From Ancylobacter tetraedralis (GTDB lineage Bacteria; Pseudomonadota; Alphaproteobacteria; Rhizobiales; Xanthobacteraceae): DNA of 64,000 nucleotides. Positions 9,361 through 17,546 of the stretch are shown piece after piece (position 1 is the stretch's first letter; each line of letters opens with the position of its first letter). The position numbers and the translations under genes are program-made. The DNA lies in the NCBI RefSeq assembly GCF_014195655.1, contig NZ_JACICD010000001.1, forward strand, positions 94,994 to 158,993, written 5' to 3'. The notes under the pieces were generated by a model, which saw only the letters and a program-made list of their open reading frames with translations, was not told where the DNA came from and made no database searches.

Positions 9361-9849
9361 GTGGACGGGCGGTCCGGCTCCAACGCGCTGTCGCCCGGCT
9401 GGGTACCCGGCAAACGGCGCGAGCGGCCGCAATCGGTGCTGTTCATGTGCGGCCAGAACAGCGTGCGTTCGCCCATGGCGGCGGTGCTCGCCCGCCATCT
9501 GTTCGGCCGCTCGCTCTATGTCGGTTCGGCCGGGGTGATGAAGGGCGAGAGCGACCCTTTCGTCGTCGCCGCCATCGACGAGATCGGCCTCGACCTGCAT
9601 CGCCACCGGCCGCAGACTCTGGAGGAGCTGGAGGAGAACGAGGGGCTCGGGTTCGATCTCGTCATCACCCTCTCGCCCGATGCCCATCACCGCGCGCTGG
9701 AGCTGACCCGCACCAATGCGATCGATGTGGAATACTGGCCGACACCCGACCCCACGCTGGTCAGCGGCAATCGCGAGCAGCGCCTGGATGCCTATCGCGC
9801 CGTGCGCGACGAGCTGGAGACGCGCATCCGCGCCCGCTTCCGGTTTTGA
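9361..9849 (+). CDS. Low-molecular-weight protein tyrosine phosphatase-like protein
   Basis: A 162-residue LMW-PTP/arsenate-reductase fold protein. The phosphate loop is CGQNSVRS (C-X5-R-S; Cys about 30, Arg about 36), preceded by SVLFM, and the general-acid aspartate is in WPTPDPT near residue 130. It should hydrolyse a phosphoester or act in thiol-based reduction, but the substrate is not predictable. The GTG start lies three bases after the UPF0262 stop, so translation is likely coupled. A 40-residue basic N-terminal extension precedes the usual start of the family. Confidence 0.88.
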   Translation: MDGRSGSNALSPGWVPGKRRERPQSVLFMCGQNSVRSPMAAVLARHLFGRSLYVGSAGVMKGESDPFVVAAIDEIGLDLHRHRPQTLEELEENEGLGFDLVITLSPDAHHRALELTRTNAIDVEYWPTPDPTLVSGNREQRLDAYRAVRDELETRIRARFRF

Positions 9850-9965
9850 TGGCGCGGCCGGGCGGCGTAAAAGCCGTTCAGTTTTTAAGGAAGTTGCACT
9901 AGCGTGCCGCCCCGAATGACCGACGGCCCCGCATGTCCAATGGCCGGCGGAAGAGGAGTATACGA

Positions 9966-10589
9966 GTGAGCGCCCGCCCCCTTCTGGTGCTGGCCTCGGG
10001 CTCGCCGCGCCGACTGGCGCTGCTGGCCCAGGCCGGCATCGAGCCCGACGCCCTGCTGCCCGCCGATATTGACGAGACGCCCGAGCGCGGCGAGCTTCCG
10101 CGCCGGCTCGCCCTGCGCCTCGCCCAGCAGAAGCTGGCCGCCGCGGATGCCCGCCGCACCGCCGACGGCGCGTATGCGGGCGCCTATCTGCTGGCCGCCG
10201 ACACGGTGGTGGCGGTCGGCCGCCGCATCCTGCCGAAGCCGGAGATCGGCGAAGAGGCGGCCGATTGCCTGCGCCTGCTCTCGGGCCGCGCCCATCGCGT
10301 CTATACCGGCATCGCCCTGATGACGCCCAAGGGTGGGGTACGCACCCGTCTGGTCGAGACGCGGGTGCGCTTCAAGCGCCTGTCGCGCGAGGAGATGGAC
10401 GCCTATGTCGCCGCGCGCGAATGGCAGGGCAAGGCGGGCGGCTACGCCATTCAGGGGCTCGCCGGCACCTTCGTGGTCAAGCTGGTCGGCTCCTATACCA
10501 ATGTGGTCGGCCTGCCGCTGGCGGAGACGGTGACGCTGCTGGCGGGCGAGCGTTATCCCGTTCACCAGCGCTGGGGTCATCCGGCGTGA
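9966..10589 (+). CDS. maf: Maf family nucleotide pyrophosphatase
   Basis: Maf/YceF/YhdE-type nucleoside triphosphate pyrophosphatase, 207 residues from GTG 9966. It hydrolyses non-canonical or house-cleaning NTPs to NMPs. Family motifs: [12 protein letters not shown] near the N terminus, [15 protein letters not shown] with the catalytic Asp, [11 protein letters not shown] and [14 protein letters not shown] chose GTG 9966 because AAGAGGAG lies at the right spacing; ATG 9933 would add 11 residues with no family match. The infA gene that sits before maf in many relatives is absent. Confidence 0.93.
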   Translation: MSARPLLVLASGSPRRLALLAQAGIEPDALLPADIDETPERGELPRRLALRLAQQKLAAADARRTADGAYAGAYLLAADTVVAVGRRILPKPEIGEEAADCLRLLSGRAHRVYTGIALMTPKGGVRTRLVETRVRFKRLSREEMDAYVAAREWQGKAGGYAIQGLAGTFVVKLVGSYTNVVGLPLAETVTLLAGERYPVHQRWGHPA

Positions 10590-10604
10590 GCAGGGGAGCG
10601 GCCC

Positions 10605-10841
10605 ATGGCATCGGGTGAGGACAAGACAGGTGGCGCGGCGCCCCGTAGCTGCCCGATCTGCGACAAGCCGGCGGTGGAAAAATACCGCCCATTCTGCTCC
10701 AGCCGCTGTGCCGACATCGACCTCAACCGCTGGCTGGTCGGCGCCTACGCCATTCCCGTGACCGAGGAAGACGACGAGGACGGCGAAGAGCCCTCGCTTG
10801 CCCCCGCTGCCCCGCCGCCGCCCCCGTCGCGACGGCGCTGA
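10605..10841 (+). CDS. yacG: DNA gyrase inhibitor / zinc-binding protein YacG
   Basis: YacG (78 residues) is a small zinc-finger protein that inhibits GyrB in E. coli. The four zinc ligands are Cys16, Cys19, Cys31 and Cys35 (CPICDKPAVEKYRPFCSSRC), followed by the typical DIDLNRWLVGAYAIP and an acidic tail ending in Pro-rich residues. It starts 15 bases after maf, a common pairing in alphaproteobacteria. Confidence 0.94.
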   Translation: MASGEDKTGGAAPRSCPICDKPAVEKYRPFCSSRCADIDLNRWLVGAYAIPVTEEDDEDGEEPSLAPAAPPPPPSRRR

Positions 10842-11363
10842 GCCCGCCACGGCCGGGCTGCGGCAGGCGGGATCGTGTGCGGGCCACCGACGCCTGAGGT
10901 CCAATCGCGATGCTCCGCTGGCGAGGCTCTTGCTCGGCCCGCCTGGCGTCATGGGCGTCCCAGATTGCGCGCTCCCGCGCTCGGCTCCTTGCCGGCACTC
11001 CGCTTCCGCGCGCGGCACTCCTGTGCTTCCCGGCGCCCCGATTCGTGCGCGCCGGCATTCGTGCAATCCCCGGCGCTCGCGCCCACCCCCGCGCATTGGT
11101 CCGCATCTCGACAATGGCCCTCCCACGTCCGGAAGCTCGCGGTCTGCGAGGCATTCCAACGGGCGCGCGGGACGTGTGCGCTCCGGTATGCGCGCTCCGG
11201 TACGCGCGCTCGGGCAGTGCCCTCTGGGATGCGTGTTGCCGGACCGGTGCACGCACCACCGGCGCCCCTTCCGGACGCACGCGCGGGATGCCGCGCGACC
11301 TCCGCGGGTGACGCTTCGGTGACGACAGGCTGGGGAAAGGCGGATTTTCCCGTGGCGGGCATA
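10842..11363. other. Long GC-rich non-coding stretch
   Basis: About 520 bases between yacG and the tRNA-Phe promoter. A small inverted repeat (AGCCCG...CGGGCT, 10841-10859) overlapping the yacG stop could act as a weak terminator. Otherwise there are degenerate short repeats (CCGGCACTCC/CCGGCATTCG-like) and one clear tandem repeat, listed separately. The open frames are Arg/Ala-rich and carry no domain. Confidence 0.5.
11178..11214. repeat. Short tandem repeat, 14-base unit
   Basis: GCGCTCCGGTATGC is followed directly by GCGCTCCGGTACGC and a partial third copy GCGCTCGGG. The units differ by one base. Confidence 0.7.
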
Positions 11364-11392
11364 TGGACAGGGCGAGCCCGAAACACTATAAA
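11364..11392 (+). promoter_or_regulatory. Promoter of tRNA-Phe
   Basis: TGGACA at 11364-11369 and TATAAA at 11387-11392 are separated by 17 bases, a close sigma-70 match, and end 38 bases upstream of the tRNA. Confidence 0.75.
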
Positions 11393-11429
11393 CCGCCCGC
11401 TCCACACGGCTTCAAGCCGTTGTCGGCAT

Positions 11430-11505
11430 GCCCAGGTAGCTCAGCTGGTAGAGCATGCGACTGAAAATCGCAGTGTCGGCGGTTCGACTCCGTCCCTGGG
11501 CACCA
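11430..11505 (+). tRNA. tRNA-Phe (anticodon GAA)
   Basis: A complete cloverleaf: acceptor GCCCAGG/CCTGGGC, D-arm GCTCAGCTGGTAGAGC, anticodon stem TGCGA/TCGCA with loop CTGAAAA (anticodon GAA), T-arm GGCGG/CCGTC around TTCGACT, encoded CCA at 11503-11505. It is the likely insertion target of the integrase remnant just downstream. Confidence 0.96.
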
Positions 11506-11640
11506 TCACTCTCCGCCGGGGATAACCGGAAGTGCGCTAAACTACTATAATCAAAGAATTTTCGACGATCGCCGTATTGGCGCGTATCGGCGGGCCGGTT
11601 GGCGTTTTGGAACGTCTGTTGGCATCCTTCGGTACCAAGT

Positions 11641-11772
11641 CACAGACCGGGTACCAACAGCGTTCCCCTGTCAGACGCCGCCGCCCGCAATGCCAAGCCG
11701 AGTACGAAGCCGCGCAAGCTCTCCGATGGGGGAGGCTTGCACCTCCTCGTCACGTCAACCGGCAGTCGCTGA
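11641..11772 (+). pseudogene. Integrase N-terminal remnant (DUF4102/P4-type tyrosine recombinase)
   Basis: In one frame the sequence reads VPLSDAAARNAKPSTKP followed by RKLSDGGGLHLLVTSTGSR and a stop. This is the characteristic beginning of P4-like phage/island integrases (LTDxxxRNAKPxxKPxKLxDGGGLxLLV), which catalyse integration at tRNA genes. Only about 37 residues remain; the rest of the DUF4102 domain and the whole catalytic domain are gone, replaced by an IS3 fragment. No start codon is intact (GTT where a start would be). Position 136 bases after tRNA-Phe fits an old tRNA-targeted insertion. Confidence 0.72.
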
Positions 11773-11775
11773 CCT

Positions 11776-12207
11776 GAGAGCCCGATTCTCGACGACTTCA
11801 GCCGGGAGTGTCTGGCGCTGGCGGCCGACACCTCGCTCTCGGACCTGCGGGTGACACGCGAGCTCGACGCGCGGCTCGCCATCCGGGGCGGGCCTGCGGC
11901 CATCGTTTCCGACAACGGCACGGAGCGGACCCCGATGGCCGTTCTCAAATGGTCCCGGGAGACCGGCGTCGAATGGCCCTACATCGCTCCCGGCAAGGCG
12001 ATGCGGAACGGGCTCGTTGAGGGCTTCAACGGTCGTTTCCGAGGCGAGTGCATGAACGAGACCCTGTTCTCGAGCCTGGGGCAGGCCCGTGCCGCCATCG
12101 CCTCATGGAAGGAGGACGACAACCTGAACCGCCCTCATTCAGATCTCGGCAATCGATCTCCGGCCGAGTTCGCCGCACCAATCCCACTGGAAAAACAGGC
12201 CGCCTGA
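11776..12207 (+). pseudogene. IS3-family transposase OrfB, C-terminal fragment
   Basis: The frame from [15 protein letters not shown] through [10 protein letters not shown] (second catalytic Asp) to [20 protein letters not shown] (catalytic Glu) and [15 protein letters not shown] is the rear half of a DDE integrase-core transposase. The first catalytic Asp and the HTH parts are absent, and the reading frame runs directly from the integrase remnant's stop codon. Within what remains there is no frameshift. The protein would be non-functional. Confidence 0.85.
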
Positions 12208-12266
12208 GGCCGCAAAGCAACCCTCGGACTCTCTCCTGGGCCCGAGGGGAAAAGGGGCTCGGGTCA
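11776..12266 (+). mobile_element. 5'-truncated IS3-family element
   Basis: Right-hand part of an IS3-family insertion sequence: the 3' half of orfB followed by a non-coding end finishing in GGGGCTCGGGTCA, which resembles the terminal inverted repeat of IS3-type elements. The left end, orfA and the first half of orfB are missing, so it cannot move by itself. Confidence 0.7.
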
Positions 12267-12700
12267 TATTCCAGAAGGACGGCGAGGCGTTCGGGGTGGA
12301 GAATGCGCCGCTCGGGATGATCGATGACGGCCCGGCTGAGCCGGTCCATGCAGAGGGCAAGGCCTTGCGCCCCGCCTTGCCCTTGCCCCCCGTCTTGCCC
12401 CATGCGCGCGTTCGTCGAGCCGGCGATACAGGCCGCCGGAGCTGCCCTTGCCGGTGCGCAATGTCATCGCGCCACCGCCGCTGGCGCAGAAGCCGATGCG
12501 GGATGGGAGCGCCGGACCGCTCCCCTCGCGCGGCGGTGTCCACCGCAGGCTTCGCGCCTCGATCACATGGGTTGTGTCGCACGAAAAAAGATAATATATC
12601 TATTTGATAGAAATTATAGGTTTCGGCCCTGCTCTCATCGCGCAGGTGCGGAACGTGACGGTGGCGATTTGATCATTGCCCCCGGCATTCGGAGGGTGAT
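12267..12700. other. Remnant DNA and upstream region of the flavoprotein operon
   Basis: On the reverse strand a short stretch reads DRLSRAVIDHPERRILHPERL and stops at the IS end, which looks like part of a broken gene that I cannot identify. From about 12580 the composition turns AT-rich (around GATAATATATCTATTTGATAG), the likely promoter region for the operon at 12701. I see no certain -35/-10 pair. Confidence 0.4.
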
Positions 12701-14278
12701 GTGGCTGCTATTATCCAGCTCCAATCGGACGTTCTCGTCATCGGCGGTGGGCCGGCGGCCTGCTGGGCGTCCCTTGCCGCGCGTGAGGCCGGGTGCAGCG
12801 TCGTCCTGGTGGATAAGGGCTATGTGGGAACCAGCGGCGCCACCGCGCCCTCCAACACTGGCACCTGGTTCGCCACCACGCCGGAGCGGCGGGCGCGGCT
12901 GATCGCCGAGCGGGAAAAATCCGCCGAAGGCCTCGCCGATCTGCGGCAGATGGGGCGGGTGATCGACACCGCGACCCAGCATCTTCACGTGCTTGCCGAG
13001 CGCGGCTATCGCTTTCCGCGCGACGATGACGGCGAGCTCTATATCGCCAATCTGCGGGGCCCGGACTATATGCGCTTCCTGCGCCAACAGCTGGTGCGGG
13101 CCGGCGTGATCGTCCGCGACCACCATCCCGCGCTGGAACTGCTGGTCGCCGGCGAGGTGGTGGCAGGGGCGGCCGGCGTCGCCCGTCAACTCGGCCAGAA
13201 CTGGCAGGCGCGGGCGGGGGCGGTGGTGCTGGCCACCGGCGGCTGCGCCTTCGGCTCGCGCATCCTCGGCGCCACGGGGCTCACCGGCGACGGCCAGCTC
13301 ATGGCCGCCGAGCTCGGCGCCAGCCTTTCCGGCATGGAGTTCTCCAACCAGTACGGCATCGTCCCGCTGCACTCCTCGGTCAACAAGGGGCTCCCCTATT
13401 TCTGGGCGAGCTTCTACCGGGCGGACGGCTCTGCGATCGACATCCCGCCCGGCCAGCGCTTTCCGGTGCTGGCGCGGGAATCGCTGGAGGGCCCGATCTC
13501 GGCCCGGCTGGACCGGGCGAGCGGCGCGGTGCCGGAGGCGCTGCGCCGGGGACAGCCCAACTGCTTCCTGCCTTTTGAGCGCGCCGGCATCGACCCGTTC
13601 GAGGAGCTGTTCCCAATCGCCCTGCGGTCGGAAGGCACGGTGCGCGGCACCGGTGGCCTGAAGCGCGGCGACGACGACTGCGGCGTCGGGATTCCCGGCC
13701 TGTTTGCGGCCGGCGACACGCTGGAGCGGCAGGACATCGCCGGTGCGGCGACCGGGGGCGGCGGGCCGAATGCCTCCTGGGCCGTCGCCACCGGGGTCTG
13801 GTCCGGCAAGGGCGCCGCCGCTTTCGCCCAGCGTCTGGGGAGCCGGGCAGCGGAGCGATCGGTGCGGCCGGCCGGGCAGGCGGGGCTGCGTCCCGCCGCC
13901 TCCTCGCGCGCCATCGATCCGGCCGAGGCGGTGGCGCTTGTGCGCGAGGAGATGCTGCCGGTCGACCGCCATTTCTTCCGCAGCGCACCCAGGCTCGCCG
14001 GCTCGCTCACACGCCTCGACACGGCGTGGGAGGCGATCCGCGACCACGCCCAAGGCGACGGCGTCGCCGCCCTGCGTCTGCGCGAGGCGGCCGCGCTCCT
14101 TGCTTCCAGCCGCTGGGCCTGCCGCGCCGCGCAGGCGCGCACCGAAACGCGCGGGATGCACCGTCGGCTCGATGCGCCCGAGAGCCAGCCCGCGCAGGCG
14201 CGCCGCCTCACCATCGCCGGCATCGACCAGCCGGTGCTCAGCTTCGATAGCCTGCCGCTGGAGGCGGCCGCATCATGA
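12701..14278 (+). CDS. FAD-dependent oxidoreductase, fumarate reductase/AprA-like flavoprotein
   Basis: A 525-residue soluble flavoprotein of the succinate dehydrogenase/fumarate reductase/adenylylsulfate reductase alpha-type superfamily. The FAD-binding motif VLVIGGGPAACWASLAA is at residues 11-27, followed by TSGATAPSNTG. The C-terminal FAD contacts are VGIPGLFAAGD and TGGGGPNASWAVATG. The GTG start follows GGAGGG by four bases. Its stop overlaps the start of a two-cluster ferredoxin by 4 bases, so it probably works as a flavoprotein/ferredoxin pair. With the sulfonate/nitrate-type ABC genes following, it likely oxidises or reduces an imported compound. The substrate is unknown. Confidence 0.8.
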   Translation: MAAIIQLQSDVLVIGGGPAACWASLAAREAGCSVVLVDKGYVGTSGATAPSNTGTWFATTPERRARLIAEREKSAEGLADLRQMGRVIDTATQHLHVLAERGYRFPRDDDGELYIANLRGPDYMRFLRQQLVRAGVIVRDHHPALELLVAGEVVAGAAGVARQLGQNWQARAGAVVLATGGCAFGSRILGATGLTGDGQLMAAELGASLSGMEFSNQYGIVPLHSSVNKGLPYFWASFYRADGSAIDIPPGQRFPVLARESLEGPISARLDRASGAVPEALRRGQPNCFLPFERAGIDPFEELFPIALRSEGTVRGTGGLKRGDDDCGVGIPGLFAAGDTLERQDIAGAATGGGGPNASWAVATGVWSGKGAAAFAQRLGSRAAERSVRPAGQAGLRPAASSRAIDPAEAVALVREEMLPVDRHFFRSAPRLAGSLTRLDTAWEAIRDHAQGDGVAALRLREAAALLASSRWACRAAQARTETRGMHRRLDAPESQPAQARRLTIAGIDQPVLSFDSLPLEAAAS

Positions 14279-14640
14279 TCGAGCTTCTGTCGGAGACCCG
14301 CTGCACCGCCTGCAATGTCTGCGTGAAGGCCTGCCCGGCCAACGTATTCGAGGCCGTGCCCGGCGGGGTTCCGGTCATCGCGCGGCAGGGCGACTGCCAG
14401 ACCTGCTTCCTGTGCGAGATCTATTGCCCGGTCGATGCGCTCTACGTCGCAGTCGACCCCGAGCATGTCACCGGAATCACCGAGAGCGCGGTGGTCGAGG
14501 CCGGCCTGTTCGGCAGCTATGCGCGCGCGCTCGGCTGGAAGAAGGGCCGCGAAGGCGGCGCCGACAGCGACCCCACCCATCGACTTCGCCAGGCCTCGCT
14601 GACCGCGATGCCGACCGGCCCCCGGAGTACTGCGCCATGA
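14275..14640 (+). CDS. Ferredoxin-like protein with two [4Fe-4S] motifs
   Basis: A 121-residue iron-sulfur protein. Two CxxCxxCxxxCP motifs are present: Cys10, 13, 16, 20 and Cys41, 44, 47, 51, each suited to one [4Fe-4S] cluster. The C-terminal 60 residues resemble no motif I know. The gene overlaps the flavoprotein stop and the ATPase start, 4 bases each. Such a flavoprotein/ferredoxin pair recalls AprAB, in which the ferredoxin subunit carries electrons to or from the FAD subunit. Similarity in this case is architectural. Confidence 0.85.
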   Translation: MIELLSETRCTACNVCVKACPANVFEAVPGGVPVIARQGDCQTCFLCEIYCPVDALYVAVDPEHVTGITESAVVEAGLFGSYARALGWKKGREGGADSDPTHRLRQASLTAMPTGPRSTAP

Positions 14641-15518
14641 GCCTCGCACCCGTCAGCCCCCTGCCTGTGGGCGCTCCCGACACCAACCGCATCGCGCTGC
14701 GCGACGTACGCAAGACCTTCCAGCTCAAGCCGGGCCAGAGCGTGACGCTCGATGGCAGGCTGAGCGACCGCATCCCGGTTCTGTCGGGCGTCGATCTCGA
14801 CATCCGGCAAGGCGAATTCGTCACCATTGTCGGACCCTCGGGCAGCGGCAAGTCGGTGCTGCTCGACATTATTGCCGGGCTCACCCAGGCGACCAACGGA
14901 TTTGCCGCCATCGACGGCCACAAGGTGAGCCGCCCGCACCGGGAAACGGCCTATGTGTTCCAGCAATATGCATTGTTTCCCTGGCGCACGGCGCTGCAGA
15001 ACATCGAATACCCGCTGGAGGTGCGCGGGGTCGGGCGCGCCGCCCGGCGGGAACGGGCGCAGCATTTTCTCAACCTGTTCGGGCTGAAGGGCTTCGAGGA
15101 CCGCTACCCCTCCCAGCTCTCCGGCGGCATGCAGCAGCGCGTGGCGATCGCCCGCGCCCTAGCGACCGATCCGCAGGTATTGCTGATGGACGAACCGTTC
15201 GCGGCGCTCGACGCCCAGACCCGCGACATCCTGCAAAGCGAATTGCTGCGCATCTGGGAGCAGATCCGGACGACGGTGGTGTTCGTCACCCATTCCATCG
15301 ACGAGGCCATCTTCCTTGCCGACCGGATCGTCGTGATGACCGCGCGCCCGGCGCAGGTGAAGGAGACCATCGCGGTCGATCTGCCGCGTCCGCGCGACAT
15401 TGAGATCCGCAACAGCGCCGCCTTCAACGCCTATCGCGCCCGTGTGTGGGATGCGCTGCGCGAGGAGGTGAGCAAGGCCCAGCGCGATTGGGCTCTCGCC
15501 TCCGCCTACAACGCCTGA
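14637..15518 (+). CDS. ABC transporter ATP-binding protein (nitrate/sulfonate/taurine type)
   Basis: A 293-residue ABC ATPase of the SsuB/TauB/NrtD group, energising import by the permease and binding protein encoded next. Walker A is GPSGSGKS, the Q-loop region VFQQYALFPWRTALQNIEYPLE is typical of the group, the signature is LSGGMQQRVAIARAL and Walker B is VLLMDEPFAALD. The H-loop is in VTHSIDEAIFLADRI. An unusually long N-terminal stretch (about 35 residues) precedes the first strand. It overlaps the ferredoxin gene by 4 bases. Confidence 0.93.
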   Translation: MSLAPVSPLPVGAPDTNRIALRDVRKTFQLKPGQSVTLDGRLSDRIPVLSGVDLDIRQGEFVTIVGPSGSGKSVLLDIIAGLTQATNGFAAIDGHKVSRPHRETAYVFQQYALFPWRTALQNIEYPLEVRGVGRAARRERAQHFLNLFGLKGFEDRYPSQLSGGMQQRVAIARALATDPQVLLMDEPFAALDAQTRDILQSELLRIWEQIRTTVVFVTHSIDEAIFLADRIVVMTARPAQVKETIAVDLPRPRDIEIRNSAAFNAYRARVWDALREEVSKAQRDWALASAYNA

Positions 15519-15528
15519 GGACCCGACG

Positions 15529-16389
15529 ATGACGCTCGCCACCGACAATTCGACCGATATTCCCCCGCGTGTCTGGTGGAGCCGGCCGGCCTCCCTGCCC
15601 GCCCCCTCCTCGGTCCGCCATGCCATCAGCGCCATCGGGCTCGGCCTGCCGGCCCTGCTGGTGCTGGCGCTGCTGTGGGAGCTGGCGCCGCGCCTGGGCT
15701 GGATCAACGCGATCTTCTTTCCCCCGCTCAGCCAGGTCTTCTCGGCGCTGGGCGAGATGATCGGCAGCGGCCTGCTGGCCCAGCATATCGGCATCAGCCT
15801 GCAGCGTGCGGCCATCGGCTTCGGGCTGGCGGTGATCGTCGCGATCCCGCTCGGCCTGCTGATGGGGCGCTACACGCTGTTCGAGAAGATCAGCGATTTT
15901 CTGGTGCAGACGCTGCGCAACACCTCGCAATTCGCGCTGCTGCCGGTCTTCATCCTGGTGCTGGGCATCGGCGAGGCCTCGAAAATCGCCATCACCTTCT
16001 ATGCCGCCGTGTTCTTCCTGCTGATCAACACCATTGTCGGCGTGAAGTCGGTCGATCCGCTGCACATCAAGGCGGCGCGCTCCATGGGCACCTCGGACTG
16101 GGACCTGTTCGCCAAGGTGATCCTGCCCTCGGCCGTGCCCTCCATCGTCGCGGGGGCGCGGCTCGGGGTGAAGAGTTCGCTGTTCTCGGTGATCGCCGCC
16201 GAGATGCTCGCGGCCCAGTCGGGCATTGGCTACCTCATCCAGAACTCGTCGCTGATGCTGGAAACCGACCGCATGTATGCCGGCATCCTGACGCTCACCT
16301 TCATCGGCTTCCTGCTGAATTACGGCCTCGTGGCCTTCGAGGCCCGGGCGACGCGCTGGCGCGCCAGCGAAGACAAGGGCGCGGTCTGA
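15529..16389 (+). CDS. ABC transporter permease (SsuC/TauC type)
   Basis: A 286-residue integral membrane subunit with about six hydrophobic segments and the BPD_transp_1 pattern. The EAA-like coupling loop is in AARSMGTSDWDLFAKVILPSAVPSIVAGARLG, typical of sulfonate, taurine and nitrate importers. The region AAEMLAAQSGIGYLIQNSS is also characteristic. It starts 10 bases after the ATPase gene and belongs to the same operon. Confidence 0.92.
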   Translation: MTLATDNSTDIPPRVWWSRPASLPAPSSVRHAISAIGLGLPALLVLALLWELAPRLGWINAIFFPPLSQVFSALGEMIGSGLLAQHIGISLQRAAIGFGLAVIVAIPLGLLMGRYTLFEKISDFLVQTLRNTSQFALLPVFILVLGIGEASKIAITFYAAVFFLLINTIVGVKSVDPLHIKAARSMGTSDWDLFAKVILPSAVPSIVAGARLGVKSSLFSVIAAEMLAAQSGIGYLIQNSSLMLETDRMYAGILTLTFIGFLLNYGLVAFEARATRWRASEDKGAV

Positions 16390-16435
16390 CGCCCGCCTCT
16401 CCCTCTTTTCATGACATCCCCGAAAGGCACCGACC

Positions 16436-17464
16436 ATGGCCCCTCGTCTCGTTTCTCTCTCGCGCCGCCGCGTTGTCCAGGCACTCGGCTTTGTCGCGCT
16501 CGCCCCGCTTGCCGGCACTCTCCCCGCCCGCGCCGATGACAAGCCGGAGGTGATCCGCATCGGCTCGACCGCGCCGGGACACCTCAAGTTTATCCTCTAC
16601 CGGAACAAGAAGCGGCTGGAGCAGGAATTCGCCAAGGACGGCATCCGTGTCGAGCTGGCGACCTTCGACGGCGGCGGCCCGGCCTCGGTCGCGCTCGGCT
16701 CCGGCGCCATCGAGTTTACCTATATCGGCAACAACCCCTCGCTGCGTCTCGGCGCCGCCGGGGCGGATGTGAAGGCGATCGGCCTGTCGAGCTGGGTGCC
16801 TTCCAACGAGACGCTGGTGGTCGTGCGCCCGGACTCGCCGATCAAAAGCCTCGCCGAGCTGAAGGGAAAGAAGGTCGCTGTGCTCACCGGGACCGTGCGT
16901 CATTCGACCTTGGCCAAGGCGCTGAAGGAGACGGGCGTCTCGATCAAGGACGTCCAGTTGCTCAATATCGGCATTGAGAGTTCCGGGCCCGCACTCGCCC
17001 GGGGCGATATCGACGCCATCGCCGAGAGCACCGGGCCGGCCCAGAAGCTGGTGGATCTCGGCGGGGCGCGGGTCCTTTTTGACGCCGGCATCTCCGGCAA
17101 GCGGGAATGGGCGGTTCCGCACGTCCTCAGCGTGAACGGCACCTTCGCTCGCAAATACCCCGACATCGTCGCGCGGCTGCTCGCCATCGACATCGAGACG
17201 GCGCGCTGGGCCGATGCGCACCCGGAAGAGACCATCGATATCTTCGTCAAGGAGACGGGCAGCAGCGAGAAGGCGGTTCGCGCGACCTATAATGAGGGCA
17301 AGTTCTGGCAGGACCCGGCGATTACCGAAGAGGCGGTTCGGGCGCTCCAGGCCGAGGAAGCCTTCATGGCCGAGTCTGGCCTTTTGAAGGGCAAGGTCGA
17401 CTACGGCACCTGGATCGACCGCTCCTACTACGACGCCGCGCGGAAGAAGCTCGCCAACAACTGA
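16436..17464 (+). CDS. ABC transporter substrate-binding protein (SsuA-like)
   Basis: A 342-residue periplasmic binding protein of the SsuA/NrtA/TauA (NMT1-like) group. The signal peptide has SRRRVVQALGFVALAPLAGTLPARAD, with a possible twin-arginine start and cleavage after ARA. The mature part shows IRIGSTAPGHLKFILYRNKKRLEQEF, then AELKGKKVAVLTGTVRHSTLAKAL and WADAHPEETIDIF. These resemble aliphatic sulfonate binders, but specificity cannot be read from sequence alone. It is the last gene of the operon, followed by a terminator-like hairpin. Confidence 0.9.
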   Translation: MAPRLVSLSRRRVVQALGFVALAPLAGTLPARADDKPEVIRIGSTAPGHLKFILYRNKKRLEQEFAKDGIRVELATFDGGGPASVALGSGAIEFTYIGNNPSLRLGAAGADVKAIGLSSWVPSNETLVVVRPDSPIKSLAELKGKKVAVLTGTVRHSTLAKALKETGVSIKDVQLLNIGIESSGPALARGDIDAIAESTGPAQKLVDLGGARVLFDAGISGKREWAVPHVLSVNGTFARKYPDIVARLLAIDIETARWADAHPEETIDIFVKETGSSEKAVRATYNEGKFWQDPAITEEAVRALQAEEAFMAESGLLKGKVDYGTWIDRSYYDAARKKLANN

Positions 17465-17469
17465 GCCGC

Positions 17470-17501
17470 TGCCGAGGCCGTCCGTATCGCCGGCCTCGGC
17501 A
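17470..17501. terminator. Hairpin between convergent ABC operons
   Basis: TGCCGAGGCC pairs perfectly with GGCCTCGGCA across a 12-base loop, six bases past the stop of the binding-protein gene. There is no U-tract. It may end both convergent operons. Confidence 0.6.
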
Positions 17502-17546
17502 CCGCATCGTGCATCGGCCCGGATGCTTGGCTCTACGAGGCTCGCC

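Noticed and set aside
14637..17464. Taurine or alkanesulfonate (tauABCD/ssu) operon naming
   Set aside because: Neither a dioxygenase nor a flavin monooxygenase is present, so specific tau or ssu names are not justified.
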